The position numbers and the translations under genes were made by a program. The notes under the pieces are model-generated. The model made no database searches. It was not told the DNA's origin and saw only the letters and a program-made list of their open reading frames with translations. From the NCBI RefSeq assembly GCF_036195325.1, contig NZ_CP108101.1:6386001-6450000 (forward strand): DNA of 64,000 nucleotides. Reading direction: 5' to 3'. Positions 45,092-54,450 of this stretch are shown here, one piece after another; the first letter of the stretch is position 1; every line of letters begins with the position of its first letter. The DNA comes from Streptomyces sp. NBC_00234. GTDB taxonomy: Bacteria > Actinomycetota > Actinomycetes > Streptomycetales > Streptomycetaceae.

Positions 45092-45957
45092 CAGAACGGG
45101 TACCAGCGCACCTCGGGGTCGCCCTCGCGGAGCGACGCCACACGCCGGCGGAACTCCACGAGCGCCTTCTCGTTGGCCGGGGCGTGCTGCGCGACCCAGG
45201 CGCAACTCGCCGTCTCCCGGGCGCCGCGCAGGACCGCGCAGCCGTCCCACTCCCGGACGTCCCAGCCGTACGCCGCGGTGAACGCGTCGTACGCCGGGGC
45301 GGGCAGGCCGTACCGGTCGCGCGAGAGGGCCAGGACCACCAGGTCGTGTTCCCGGAGATCCGACGAGACCGTCTCCAGGTCGACCAGGACCGGTCCGTCC
45401 GGGCCGATGTGGACATTGCGGGGGAGCGCGTCGCCGTGGATCGGGCCCGGCGGCAGATGCGGGGTGAGGGCGGCGGCCGTCGCCGCGAAGTCGTCGCGGC
45501 GCTCGCGCAGGAAGCGGGCGTCCTCCGGGTCGATCGCGTCGCCCGCCAGCGTCAGCCAGCGCTCGACACCGCCGAGCAGCTCGCGTCGCGGCAGCGTGAA
45601 ACCCTCGGGCGCGCCCAGCGCGTGCACACGGGTCAGCAACGGAGCCAGATCCCGCGGCTCGGCGGGCCGTACGGCGGGCGGGAGCCGGTGCCACAGCGTC
45701 ACCGGGTGACCGTCGACGAGCCGTACCCCGGGCTCGGCGGCGCGTACGGCGGGGACGCCGGAGGCGGCGAACCACTGGGCGACGGCCAGTTCGCGTTCGG
45801 CCCGTTCCCGCAGCTCCGGGTGGCGGGCGGCGTCCCGGCCGACCTTGACCACCAGGTCGCCGACGGCGAACACGGCGTTCTCGCCCAGCGCGATCAGTTC
45901 CGCGTCGCCGTGCAGTCCGGCCGCGCTCAGTACCTCGCGCGCACGCATCTCGTTCAT
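45091..45957 (-). CDS. Aminoglycoside phosphotransferase (APH) family kinase
   Basis: The 288-residue protein has a protein-kinase-like fold: small-lobe NAVFAVGDLVVKVGR with the ATP lysine, HGDALPRNVHIG with the catalytic Asp (HGD...N), and LVDLETVSSDLREHDL as the DxD metal site. ATG 45957 starts the protein. APH-fold kinases phosphorylate antibiotics, choline or sugars; no specific substrate is evident and drug resistance should not be assumed. The gene is divergent from the sugar ABC importer. Confidence 0.9.
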   Translation of the reverse strand: MNEMRAREVLSAAGLHGDAELIALGENAVFAVGDLVVKVGRDAARHPELRERAERELAVAQWFAASGVPAVRAAEPGVRLVDGHPVTLWHRLPPAVRPAEPRDLAPLLTRVHALGAPEGFTLPRRELLGGVERWLTLAGDAIDPEDARFLRERRDDFAATAAALTPHLPPGPIHGDALPRNVHIGPDGPVLVDLETVSSDLREHDLVVLALSRDRYGLPAPAYDAFTAAYGWDVREWDGCAVLRGARETASCAWVAQHAPANEKALVEFRRRVASLREGDPEVRWYPF

Positions 45958-46083
45958 GGTCCCGATTTTCGCATCCCCGCAGGCCACCTTGACGAACGGA
46001 CGGCCCGTCAGCACGATGACGGAGGCCACCTGGACGGCCAGACCGGAATGAATCCGATGCAATGGAGCAAAGGAGTCGAATCC

Positions 46084-47049
46084 GTGACACTGGCGACCGC
46101 AACGGAGCGGTCCGGACATAACGGTCCACGCGGCGGACAGCCCGGCCGGGAACGCCGGGCCGGACGGGAACGGCGGACCGGACGTGACCGGGCCGCCTGG
46201 TTCCTGGTCCTGCCCGCCCTCATCCCGATCCTGGTCCTCAGCGTCGGACCGCTGCTCTACGGCATATCCCTGGCCTTCACCGACGCGCAGTCCGGCCGCA
46301 CCCGGTCCACCCAGTGGATCGGCGGGCTCAACTTCCAGGACCTGCTGCACGACGCGCTCTTCTGGGACTCGTTCCGGATCGGCCTCCTGTGGGCGGTCGG
46401 TGTCACCGTCCCGCAGTTCGTGCTCGCCCTGGGCCTCGCCCTGCTGCTCAGCCAGAACCTGCGTATGCGCTGGCTGGCGCGAGCGCTGGCGATCATTCCG
46501 TGGGCGATGCCCGAAGTGGTCGTCGGCATCATGTGGCGGCTCGTCTACAACCCCGACGCGGGCATCCTCAACGAGACCATCCGCGATCTCGGGCTCGGCG
46601 ACGGCCGGGACTGGCTGACCGGCCTTGCCACCGCGCTGCCCGCCGTCATCGTCGTCGGCGTCTGGGCCGGCATGCCGCAGACCACCGTCGCGCTGCTCGC
46701 CGGACTGCAGAACACCCCGCACGAACTCCACGAGGCGGCGGCCCTGGACGGCGCGGGGGCCTGGCGCCGCTTCCGTACGGTGACCTGGCCGGCCCTCAGG
46801 CCGGTCGCCCTCGCCATCACCGCGCTCAACTTTATCTGGAACTTCAACTCCTTCGCGCTGGTCTACGTCCTGACCAACGGCGGCCCCGGTGGCCGCACCC
46901 GGCTGCCGATGCTCTTCGCGTACGAAGAGGCGTTCCGGTACGGCCAGTTCGGCTACGCCGCCGCGATGGGCTGCGTGATGGTCGCGGTGATCTCCGTGAT
47001 GCTCGCCTGCTATCTCGTCGGCCGTCTCAGGGGAGGCGAGGACACGTGA
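46084..47049 (+). CDS. Carbohydrate ABC transporter permease 1 (MalF-like)
   Basis: The 321-residue inner-membrane protein has six transmembrane helices and the EAA loop HELHEAAALDGAGAWRRFRTV. GTG 46084 is chosen because AAAGGAG lies eight bases upstream; ATGs at 46048 and 46057 are alternatives without a ribosome site. The stop overlaps the start of permease 2. Upstream, a near-repeat AGGCCACCT(T/G)GACG at 45981-45994 and 46023-46036, 42 bases apart, may hold regulator sites. Confidence 0.93.
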   Translation: MTLATATERSGHNGPRGGQPGRERRAGRERRTGRDRAAWFLVLPALIPILVLSVGPLLYGISLAFTDAQSGRTRSTQWIGGLNFQDLLHDALFWDSFRIGLLWAVGVTVPQFVLALGLALLLSQNLRMRWLARALAIIPWAMPEVVVGIMWRLVYNPDAGILNETIRDLGLGDGRDWLTGLATALPAVIVVGVWAGMPQTTVALLAGLQNTPHELHEAAALDGAGAWRRFRTVTWPALRPVALAITALNFIWNFNSFALVYVLTNGGPGGRTRLPMLFAYEEAFRYGQFGYAAAMGCVMVAVISVMLACYLVGRLRGGEDT

Positions 47050-47885
47050 GCCTCCGTACCAGCAGATCCGCCCGCGCCGGGCAGTACGCCGCGCTGCTCT
47101 GCTACCTCGTCTTCCTGGCGTTCCCGTTCGCCTGGCTGATCTCCACGGCGTTCAAGCCCGCCCGCGAACTGGGTTCGCTGCACCCGACCTGGATTCCCGA
47201 GCATCCGACCCTGGACAACTTCCGGCAGGCGTTCGACGAACAGCCGCTGCTCCAGGCCGCGGGCAACTCCCTGGTCGCGGCCGTCTCCGCCGCTCTGATC
47301 GCGGTTGTGATCGCCACACCCATGGCTTATGTGATGGCCCGCCACCGCGGCAGGCTGTCGAACGCCGCCACCGGCTGGGTCGTGGTCAGCCAGGCGTTCC
47401 CCTTCGTCCTGGTGATCATCCCGCTCTTCCTGATCCTCAAGAACCTGCATCTGATCAACTCGTTGTGGGGGCTGGTCATGGTGTACGTCGTCTGGTCGCT
47501 GCCGTTCGCACTGTGGATGCTGGCGGGGTACGTGCGTGCCGTGCCGCCCGAACTGGAGGAGGCGGCCTCCGTCGACGGCGCGGGAAAGCTCCGGACCCTG
47601 GTCTCCGTGACCGCCCCGCTGCTCGCCCCGGGCATCGTCGCCACGGCGCTCTTCGCGTTCATCACCGCGTGGAACGAGTTCTTCTTCGCGCTCGTCCTGC
47701 TCAAGACACCGGAGAAGCAGACCCTGCCGGTCGTCCTCACCCACTTCCTCGGCGCGGAGGGCGTGGCCGACCTCGGGCCCCTCGCCGCCGCGGCCTTCCT
47801 CGCCACCCTCCCCTCCCTCGTCCTCTTCGCGGTCATCCAGAGGCGGATCACCGGCGGTATGACGGCCGGGGCGGTGAAGAGCTGA
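47046..47885 (+). CDS. Carbohydrate ABC transporter permease 2 (MalG-like)
   Basis: The 279-residue protein has six helices and the EAA loop PPELEEAASVDGAGKLRTLV. It starts at GTG 47046, overlapping the previous stop by four bases, and its own stop overlaps the binding-protein start as TGATG. Together with permease 1 it forms the importer channel. No ATPase gene is in the operon; in Streptomyces such CUT1 importers usually share the general ATPase MsiK encoded elsewhere. Confidence 0.94.
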   Translation: MSLRTSRSARAGQYAALLCYLVFLAFPFAWLISTAFKPARELGSLHPTWIPEHPTLDNFRQAFDEQPLLQAAGNSLVAAVSAALIAVVIATPMAYVMARHRGRLSNAATGWVVVSQAFPFVLVIIPLFLILKNLHLINSLWGLVMVYVVWSLPFALWMLAGYVRAVPPELEEAASVDGAGKLRTLVSVTAPLLAPGIVATALFAFITAWNEFFFALVLLKTPEKQTLPVVLTHFLGAEGVADLGPLAAAAFLATLPSLVLFAVIQRRITGGMTAGAVKS

Positions 47886-49174
47886 TGCGCGCACTCACCC
47901 GTACCGCCGCCGTCGTGGCCACCGCGCTGACCCTGCTGCTCAGCGGCTGCTCCGGCGGCGGGGAGCGGCCGGACGGCACGATCAGGCTGAGCTTCCAGTC
48001 GCTGGCCTGGCAGAAGGAGTCCGTCGAGGCCAACAAGCAGCTGGTGAAGGAGTGGAACGCGGCCCACCCCGACATCCAGGTGGACTACGTCCAGGGCAGC
48101 TGGGACAACGTCCACGACCAGCTGCTCACCTCCTTCGAGGGCGGTGAGGCGCCGGACGTCATCCACGACGCCTCCGACGACCTCGCCGACTTCGCGTACG
48201 GCGGCTACCTCGCCGACCTGCGCACTCTCCTGCCGGACCGGCTCACCGCGGACATTCCGGAGCAGTCCTGGCGCACCACCACGTTCGACGGCGGGGTCTA
48301 CGGCGTCCCGTTCCTCCAGGAACCCCGGGTCCTGATCGCCAACACCAAGATCCTCGCCTCCTCCGGGGTGCGCATCCCGACCCCGGAGAAGCCGTGGACC
48401 TGGCCGGAGTTCCGGCAGATCACCAAGGAACTGACGGGCAAGGGGCGGTACGGGATCGCCTGGCCGCTGAAGGAGCCGGTCTCCGTCACCCTCAACCTCG
48501 GCCTCTCCGCCGGAGGGCAGCTCTTCCACCGGGGCGCGGACGGCAAGGTGACCATCCGCTTCGACGAGGGTGACCAGGTGATCCCCGGAACCGTTCACGA
48601 CCAGGTGACCACCGACCGCAGTGCCGCGCGGACGGCGCTGGGCATGGGCGGCTCCGACACCCTTCCCGGATTCTTCGGCGGCAGGTACGCCATGGTCCCG
48701 CTGGGCTTCGCCTACCGGCAGCAGATCGTCGAGCAGGCACCCGAGGGATTCGAGTGGACGGTCCTGCCCGCCCCGGCCGGCTCCGACGGGCTCGCCCAGG
48801 GGGTGAGCCCGCAGACCCTTTCCGTGGCCGAGGACAGCCCGTACAAGAAGGAGGCGATGCGGTTCGTCGACTTCCTGCTGCGGCCCCCGAACATGGTCCG
48901 GCTGGCCAAGGGCGACTGGATGCTCCCGACCGGCACCGAGGCCCTCGCCGACCCCGCACTGCACACCGCCGAGAACGGCTGGTCGACCGGTACCGCGCTG
49001 GCGAAGGCACTGCGCCCGGCGCCCGCCCAGTCCGTACGCGGCTACCCCGAATGGAAGGACAAGGTCGCGACCCCCGCCCTCCAGGAGTACTACAGCGGGG
49101 CGATCGGCACCGAGGAGCTGAGGAAACGCCTGGTCGAGGACGGCAACCGGGTCCTGGCCCGCTACCAGCGCTGA
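47885..49174 (+). CDS. Extracellular sugar-binding lipoprotein
   Basis: The 429-residue lipoprotein (lipobox LLLSGC, residues about 17-22) belongs to the family 1 solute-binding proteins: FQSLAWQKESVEANKQLVKE, WDNVHDQLLTSFEGGEAPDV, YGVPFLQEPRVLIANTKIL. It delivers a mono- or oligosaccharide to the two upstream permeases. Gene order permease-permease-binding protein is inverted compared with most Streptomyces loci. The ligand cannot be read from the sequence. Confidence 0.93.
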   Translation: MRALTRTAAVVATALTLLLSGCSGGGERPDGTIRLSFQSLAWQKESVEANKQLVKEWNAAHPDIQVDYVQGSWDNVHDQLLTSFEGGEAPDVIHDASDDLADFAYGGYLADLRTLLPDRLTADIPEQSWRTTTFDGGVYGVPFLQEPRVLIANTKILASSGVRIPTPEKPWTWPEFRQITKELTGKGRYGIAWPLKEPVSVTLNLGLSAGGQLFHRGADGKVTIRFDEGDQVIPGTVHDQVTTDRSAARTALGMGGSDTLPGFFGGRYAMVPLGFAYRQQIVEQAPEGFEWTVLPAPAGSDGLAQGVSPQTLSVAEDSPYKKEAMRFVDFLLRPPNMVRLAKGDWMLPTGTEALADPALHTAENGWSTGTALAKALRPAPAQSVRGYPEWKDKVATPALQEYYSGAIGTEELRKRLVEDGNRVLARYQR

Positions 49175-49195
49175 GCGGCCCGCGCCTATTGAGTG

Positions 49196-49211
49196 GACGA
49201 GACGTCTCGTC
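49196..49211. promoter_or_regulatory. 16-bp perfect palindrome at the mgt promoter
   Basis: GACGAGACGTCTCGTC is fully self-complementary and lies 17 bases before the mgt ATG. Its form (ACGAGACGTCTCGT core) is typical of TetR-family operators. No regulator gene is adjacent, so it would be controlled in trans. Confidence 0.7.
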
Positions 49212-49228
49212 TTGCCTAGGGTGAGCGC

Positions 49229-50428
49229 ATGACGGAATCCCCGCGTGCGCACATCGCCATGTTCTCCATCGCCGCCCACGGGCACGTGAACCCGAGCCTC
49301 GAAGTCATCAGGGAACTCGTCGCCCGCGGGCACCGCGTCAGTTACGCCATCCCCGCTTCGTTCGCCGAGAAGGTCGCGGCCACCGGAGCCGAGCCGGTGC
49401 TCTACACCTCGGTCCTGCCCGTCGACGACGACCCGGAGGCATGGGGCACCGAACTGATCGACAACATCGAACCGTTCCTCGAGGACGGCATCCAGGCGCT
49501 GCCCCAGCTCGTCGCCGCCTTCGAGGGGGACGAGCCGGACCTCGTCCTGCACGACATCACCTCCTACCCGGCCCGCGTCCTCGCCCACCGCTGGGATGTC
49601 CCCGCCGTCTCCCTCTGGCCCAACTTCGTTCCCTGGGACGGGTACGAGAAGGAGGTGGGCGAGCCCATGGCCGCCGGCCTCAAGCAGACCGAGCGGGGCA
49701 GGGCCTATTACGCGCGCTTCGACGCCTGGCTCGCGGAGAACGGCCTGGGCGAGGTGCCGGCGGACGACTTCGTGTCCCGTCCGCGCCGGGCCGTCGTCCT
49801 CATCCCGGAGGCGCTCCAGCCGCACGCCGACCGGGTGGACCGCACCGTCCACACCTTCGTCGGCGCGTGCCAGGGCGACCGGGCCGACCAGGGGGAGTGG
49901 CGGCGCCCGGCCGGCGCCGAGAAGGTCCTGCTGGTCTCCCTCGGCTCCTCGTACACCAAGCAGCCCGCCTTCTACCGCGACTGCGTCGAAGCCTTCCGTG
50001 ATCTGCCCGGCTGGCACGTGGTGCTCCAGATCGGCGCCCACGTCGATCCGTCCGAACTCGGGGACGTACCCGCCCATGTGGAGGTGCACTCCTGGGTGCC
50101 GCAGCTCGCGGTGCTCAGGCAGGCGGACGCCTTCATCACCCATGCGGGCGCCGGCGGCAGCCAGGAGGGGCTGGCCACCGGCACGCCGATGGTCGCCGTT
50201 CCGCAGGCCGTCGACCAGTTCGCCAACGCGGACATGCTCCAGGGACTCGGTGTCGCCCGGCATCTCCCGATGGAGGAGGCGAACGCCGGGACCCTGCGCG
50301 AAGCCGTGCTCGCCCTCGTCGGCGATCCGCAGGTGGCGGCCAGGTCGGCGGCCGTGCGGAAGCGGATGGCGGAGGAGGGCGGCACGCGGCGGGCCGCCGA
50401 TCTCATCGAGGCCGAACTGCCCGCGTGA
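49229..50428 (+). CDS. mgt: Macrolide-inactivating UDP-glycosyltransferase (OleD/Mgt type)
   Basis: The 399-residue GT1 enzyme is very close to Streptomyces OleD and Mgt: MFSIAAHGHVNPSLEVIREL with the catalytic-base His, DLVLHDITSYPARVLA with its Asp partner, ALQPHADRVD, and the donor-binding motif WVPQLAVLRQADAFITHAG, GTPMVAVPQAVDQFANA. These enzymes transfer glucose from UDP-glucose to the 2'-OH of macrolides, inactivating them. A 16-bp palindrome overlaps the promoter. No macrolide cluster is in the window, so the role is resistance or detoxification. Confidence 0.94.
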   Translation: MTESPRAHIAMFSIAAHGHVNPSLEVIRELVARGHRVSYAIPASFAEKVAATGAEPVLYTSVLPVDDDPEAWGTELIDNIEPFLEDGIQALPQLVAAFEGDEPDLVLHDITSYPARVLAHRWDVPAVSLWPNFVPWDGYEKEVGEPMAAGLKQTERGRAYYARFDAWLAENGLGEVPADDFVSRPRRAVVLIPEALQPHADRVDRTVHTFVGACQGDRADQGEWRRPAGAEKVLLVSLGSSYTKQPAFYRDCVEAFRDLPGWHVVLQIGAHVDPSELGDVPAHVEVHSWVPQLAVLRQADAFITHAGAGGSQEGLATGTPMVAVPQAVDQFANADMLQGLGVARHLPMEEANAGTLREAVLALVGDPQVAARSAAVRKRMAEEGGTRRAADLIEAELPA

Positions 50429-50762
50429 CGAGGGGCCCGCGGGCCCGGTTCAGCAGGCAGGGGTGCAATCAGGCCGTCTCCACTCGCCGTTCGGCGAGCC
50501 CGGAGGCGGCCTTTGCTTTCCGCGGGGCGGTCGCACCCGGTCATCGCGAGGCAAGATCCCTGCGCATAAAGGCAGTTGACGGCTGTGTCCGACTTGGCCG
50601 GGCGTGGCCGATTTCTTATTACGAAACCTTGTTGAGTAAGTCACAGCTGCATGAAGGTCTTGATCTGAGCGTGTCAATCGGTCAGGGTTTCGAGCCAGCC
50701 CCCGGAGATCTTCCGGCCGAGGGCCAATCCCCCCACAAAGAATGACGAGGAGATCCCTCTTC
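50429..50762. other. 334-bp untranslated region before the subtilisin gene
   Basis: A 14-base palindrome (50433-50446) directly after mgt may terminate it. From 50570 to 50690 the sequence is unusually AT-rich for this genome and must contain the subtilisin promoter. An apparent open frame across the region has no ribosome site and poor codon bias. I looked for a known riboswitch and recognised none. Confidence 0.5.
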
Positions 50763-51965
<1,203 letters not shown>

Positions 51966-51980
51966 CCGACCGTGAGCAGT

Positions 51981-52016
51981 GGCCGGGCGGCGGTCGGCAA
52001 CCGCCGCCGCCCGGCC
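51981..52016. terminator. Terminator hairpin after the subtilisin gene
   Basis: Thirteen-base perfect arms (51981-51993, 52004-52016) with a ten-base loop start 15 bases beyond the stop. Confidence 0.8.
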
Positions 52017-52098
52017 GCACCGAATCCGCGACCGCCGCGCCCTCCCCCACGGGGCGCGGCGGTCGCTCCGGCCGGGAGCATCGTCCTATGGTGTGCCC

Positions 52099-52227
52099 AT
52101 GACCACGACGTACACGGTTTCCCCGCGGGGAACCGATGCGAGGCGGCCACACGGGTGCGGTGGAATCGTCCTGACAACCCGTGGCCGGAACGCCCCTGCG
52201 GAACCTGTGGAGATGACCCGTGACTGA
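52099..52227 (+). CDS. Candidate 42-residue ORF overlapping the next gene
   Basis: ATG 52099 opens TTYTVSPRGTDARRPHGC and ends at a TGA eight bases inside the DUF4440-like gene, an overlap that would couple translation. There is no convincing ribosome site (GGGAG is 20 bases away), so this may be a chance frame. Confidence 0.3.
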   Translation: MTTTYTVSPRGTDARRPHGCGGIVLTTRGRNAPAEPVEMTRD

Positions 52228-52603
52228 ACCGTCGCCCGCCGTGGCAGCAGCCATCGACGGAGAGCTGCGGCTCCTCGATCCGGTGGTCCGTGCCTCCGCG
52301 GACCTCCTTGTCTCCCTGCTCCACCCCGAGTTCCGCGAGATCGGCACCAGTGGACGGCTCTGGAACCGGGATTCGATCATCGCCGCCCTGACCGCCGTCG
52401 ACGCCCCGAGCCCCGGCCCGCTGACGGCGTCACGGATGCGGGGCGTCCAGCTCTGCACCGACCTCGTGCACCTCACCTTCGACACCGAGTCCAAGGGCCT
52501 GCACTCCCACCGCAGTTCCCTGTGGCGGCTGACCGGGGACGGCTGGCTCCTCTTCTTCCACCAGGCCACGCCGTACGTCGACGATCCGTTCGCCGAGGTC
52601 TGA
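52220..52603 (+). CDS. SnoaL/NTF2-like (DUF4440) small protein
   Basis: The 127-residue protein starts at GTG 52220 with GGAG upstream. Its pattern (IDGELRLLDPVVRASADLLV, LLHPEFREIGTSGRLWNRDS, HRSSLWRLTGDGWLLFFHQA) is the cone-like NTF2 fold of DUF4440 proteins. These include isomerases, ketosteroid-binding proteins and many of unknown role. It lies alone between the subtilisin and the iron-box operon. Confidence 0.88.
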   Translation: MTEPSPAVAAAIDGELRLLDPVVRASADLLVSLLHPEFREIGTSGRLWNRDSIIAALTAVDAPSPGPLTASRMRGVQLCTDLVHLTFDTESKGLHSHRSSLWRLTGDGWLLFFHQATPYVDDPFAEV

Positions 52604-52670
52604 CCTCCCTGTACGCCCCCGCCTCCGGCCGGACCGGTCGGAGGGGGCGGGACTCCCCGCCGCGAGAGGT

Positions 52671-52689
52671 TTAGGTTAGCCTTGCCTTC
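52671..52689. promoter_or_regulatory. Iron box (DmdR1/IdeR/DtxR type)
   Basis: TTAGGTTAGCCTTGCCTTC matches the actinobacterial iron-repressor consensus TTAGGTTAGGCTCACCTAA fully in the left half and partly in the right. It lies 70 bases before the first gene of the siderophore operon, as expected for iron-dependent repression. Confidence 0.75.
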
Positions 52690-52758
52690 GTTTTGGCTGG
52701 AGGTGCGCGGTCGGGAGTCTCGTTTCCGACGCTCCGGGGATCCCGAGGGGGAAGGCGA

Positions 52759-54450
52759 GTGGGGGCTGACACGCCCGGGCGCGGCATCATCCGCCGCGCC
52801 GTCGCGGGGCAGCGCAGGGACGTCGTCGTCGGCTCCGTGCTCGGCGCGGCCCACCAGACCGGCGAGGCACTCGTCCCGGTACTGATCGGTCTCGTCGTCG
52901 ACCGTGCCGTCGTCGACCCGGACGGCGGGGCGCTCGCGCGCTGGCTCGTCGTCCTCGCCCTCGTCTACGCGATGCTCTCGTTCGGATTCAGGTTCGGTGC
53001 CCGAGCCGGTGAACGCGCCGCCGAACAGGCCGCGCACCTGCTGCGCCTGGACGTCGTACGCCGGGTACTGGCACCGCACGGCGGGGCGGAGGCGGGGCGG
53101 CCGGCCGGCGCCCTGGTGAACGTCGCCACCGAGGACGCCCGCCGCGTGGGCGCCGTGAACATGGCCCTCACCCTCGGGATCGCGGCCGTCGTCGGCGTAG
53201 TCGCGGGCGCGGTGCTCCTGCTGCGGGCCTCCGTCCCGCTCGGGCTGCTCGTCCTGGTGGGCGCCCCGGTCCTGATGGCGCTGGGCCACTTCCTCGCCCG
53301 GCCCCTGGAACACCGCAGCGAGGCCGAACAGGAACGGGCCGCCCACGCGTCCGGAGTCGCCGCCGACCTCGTGGCGGGAGTCCGCGTACTCAAGGGCCTG
53401 CGCGCCGAACGCGCCGCAGTCGACCGCTACCGGCACACCAGCCGGGCCTCCATGGCGGCCAACGTGCGCGCCGCCCGGGCCGAAGCCCTCCAGAGCGGCC
53501 TGATGCTGACGCTCACCGGCCTCTTCATCGCCCTGGTCGCCCTCGTCGGCGCCCGCCTCGTCCTCAGCGACTCCATCGGCCTCGGCGCCCTCGTCTCCGC
53601 CGTCGGACTCGCCCTCTTCCTGCCCGGACCGATCGGCATGCTGGCCTGGGTCGGCGCCGAGTTCGCCAAGGGACGGGCGTCCGCGGCCCGGATCGCCGAC
53701 GTGCTCGCCGCACCCGGGGAGTCCACCGGAGGCACCGGGATGGTCGCCGTGCCCGTACGCGGAGAGCTGCGGCTGCGCGGACTCTCCCACGACGGACTCA
53801 CCGGACTCGACCTCACCGTCGAGCCGGGCGAACACCTCGGTGTCGTCGTCACCGACCCCGGCCACGCCGCCGCACTCCTGAACTGCCTGGCCCGGCGCGG
53901 CGACCCGGCGGCCGGCACCGTCGAACTCGACGGCATCCCCCTCACCGGCCTGGACCCGGACTCCCTGCACGCGGCGCTCCTGGTGGCCGAACACGACGCG
54001 CAGCTCTTCGACGGCACCCTCCTGGACAACGTCACCGCCGCCGCGCCGCCGGGAGCCGACCCGCTCCCCGCGATGACCGCCGCCGCGGCGGACGAGGTCG
54101 CCGCGGCCCTGCCCGGCGGCACCGCCGCTCAGGTCGGCGAGCGCGGGCGCTCCCTCTCCGGAGGCCAGCGCCAGCGCGTCGCCCTCGCCCGGGCCCTGGC
54201 GGCCGACCGCCACGTCCTGGTCGTCCACGACCCGACCACCGCGGTGGACGCCGCCACGGAGGCCCGCATAGCCACCGGCATACGGACCGCCCGGACCGGC
54301 CGCACCACCGTGCTCGTCACCAGCAGCCCCGCCCTGCTCGCCGCCACCGACCGCGTCGTCCTCATCGACGGCGGCACGATCACGGCCCGCGCCACCCATC
54401 AGGACCTGGTCCGCGACAACTCCGTCTACCGCGCGGCGGTGCTCACATGA
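52759..54450 (+). CDS. ABC transporter fused permease/ATPase, subunit 1 (degenerate nucleotide site)
   Basis: The 563-residue half-transporter has six transmembrane helices (about 20-300) and a nucleotide-binding domain (about 340-560). GTG 52759 follows GGGGGAAGG. The signature SLSGGQRQRVALARAL is intact, but the Walker A place reads VVVTDPGHAAALLNCL without GK[ST], and the Walker B glutamate is Pro (LVVHDPTTAVD). It is the first gene behind the iron box and pairs with the next gene. Exporter-fold ABC pairs of this kind import siderophores in actinobacteria (IrtAB-like), which fits the context. Confidence 0.92.
   Translation: MGADTPGRGIIRRAVAGQRRDVVVGSVLGAAHQTGEALVPVLIGLVVDRAVVDPDGGALARWLVVLALVYAMLSFGFRFGARAGERAAEQAAHLLRLDVVRRVLAPHGGAEAGRPAGALVNVATEDARRVGAVNMALTLGIAAVVGVVAGAVLLLRASVPLGLLVLVGAPVLMALGHFLARPLEHRSEAEQERAAHASGVAADLVAGVRVLKGLRAERAAVDRYRHTSRASMAANVRAARAEALQSGLMLTLTGLFIALVALVGARLVLSDSIGLGALVSAVGLALFLPGPIGMLAWVGAEFAKGRASAARIADVLAAPGESTGGTGMVAVPVRGELRLRGLSHDGLTGLDLTVEPGEHLGVVVTDPGHAAALLNCLARRGDPAAGTVELDGIPLTGLDPDSLHAALLVAEHDAQLFDGTLLDNVTAAAPPGADPLPAMTAAAADEVAAALPGGTAAQVGERGRSLSGGQRQRVALARALAADRHVLVVHDPTTAVDAATEARIATGIRTARTGRTTVLVTSSPALLAATDRVVLIDGGTITARATHQDLVRDNSVYRAAVLT

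Noticed and set aside
45091..45957. Aminoglycoside resistance gene
   Set aside because: The APH fold is shared by many small-molecule kinases, and no resistance-specific motif or context supports drug specificity.
50425..50745. Small gene of about 106 codons between mgt and the subtilisin gene
   Set aside because: It starts inside the mgt end, has no ribosome site and poor codon bias through an AT-rich promoter region.
50570..50762. Riboswitch in the long subtilisin leader
   Set aside because: No recognisable aptamer core or following terminator/anti-terminator pair was found; it may be only a promoter.
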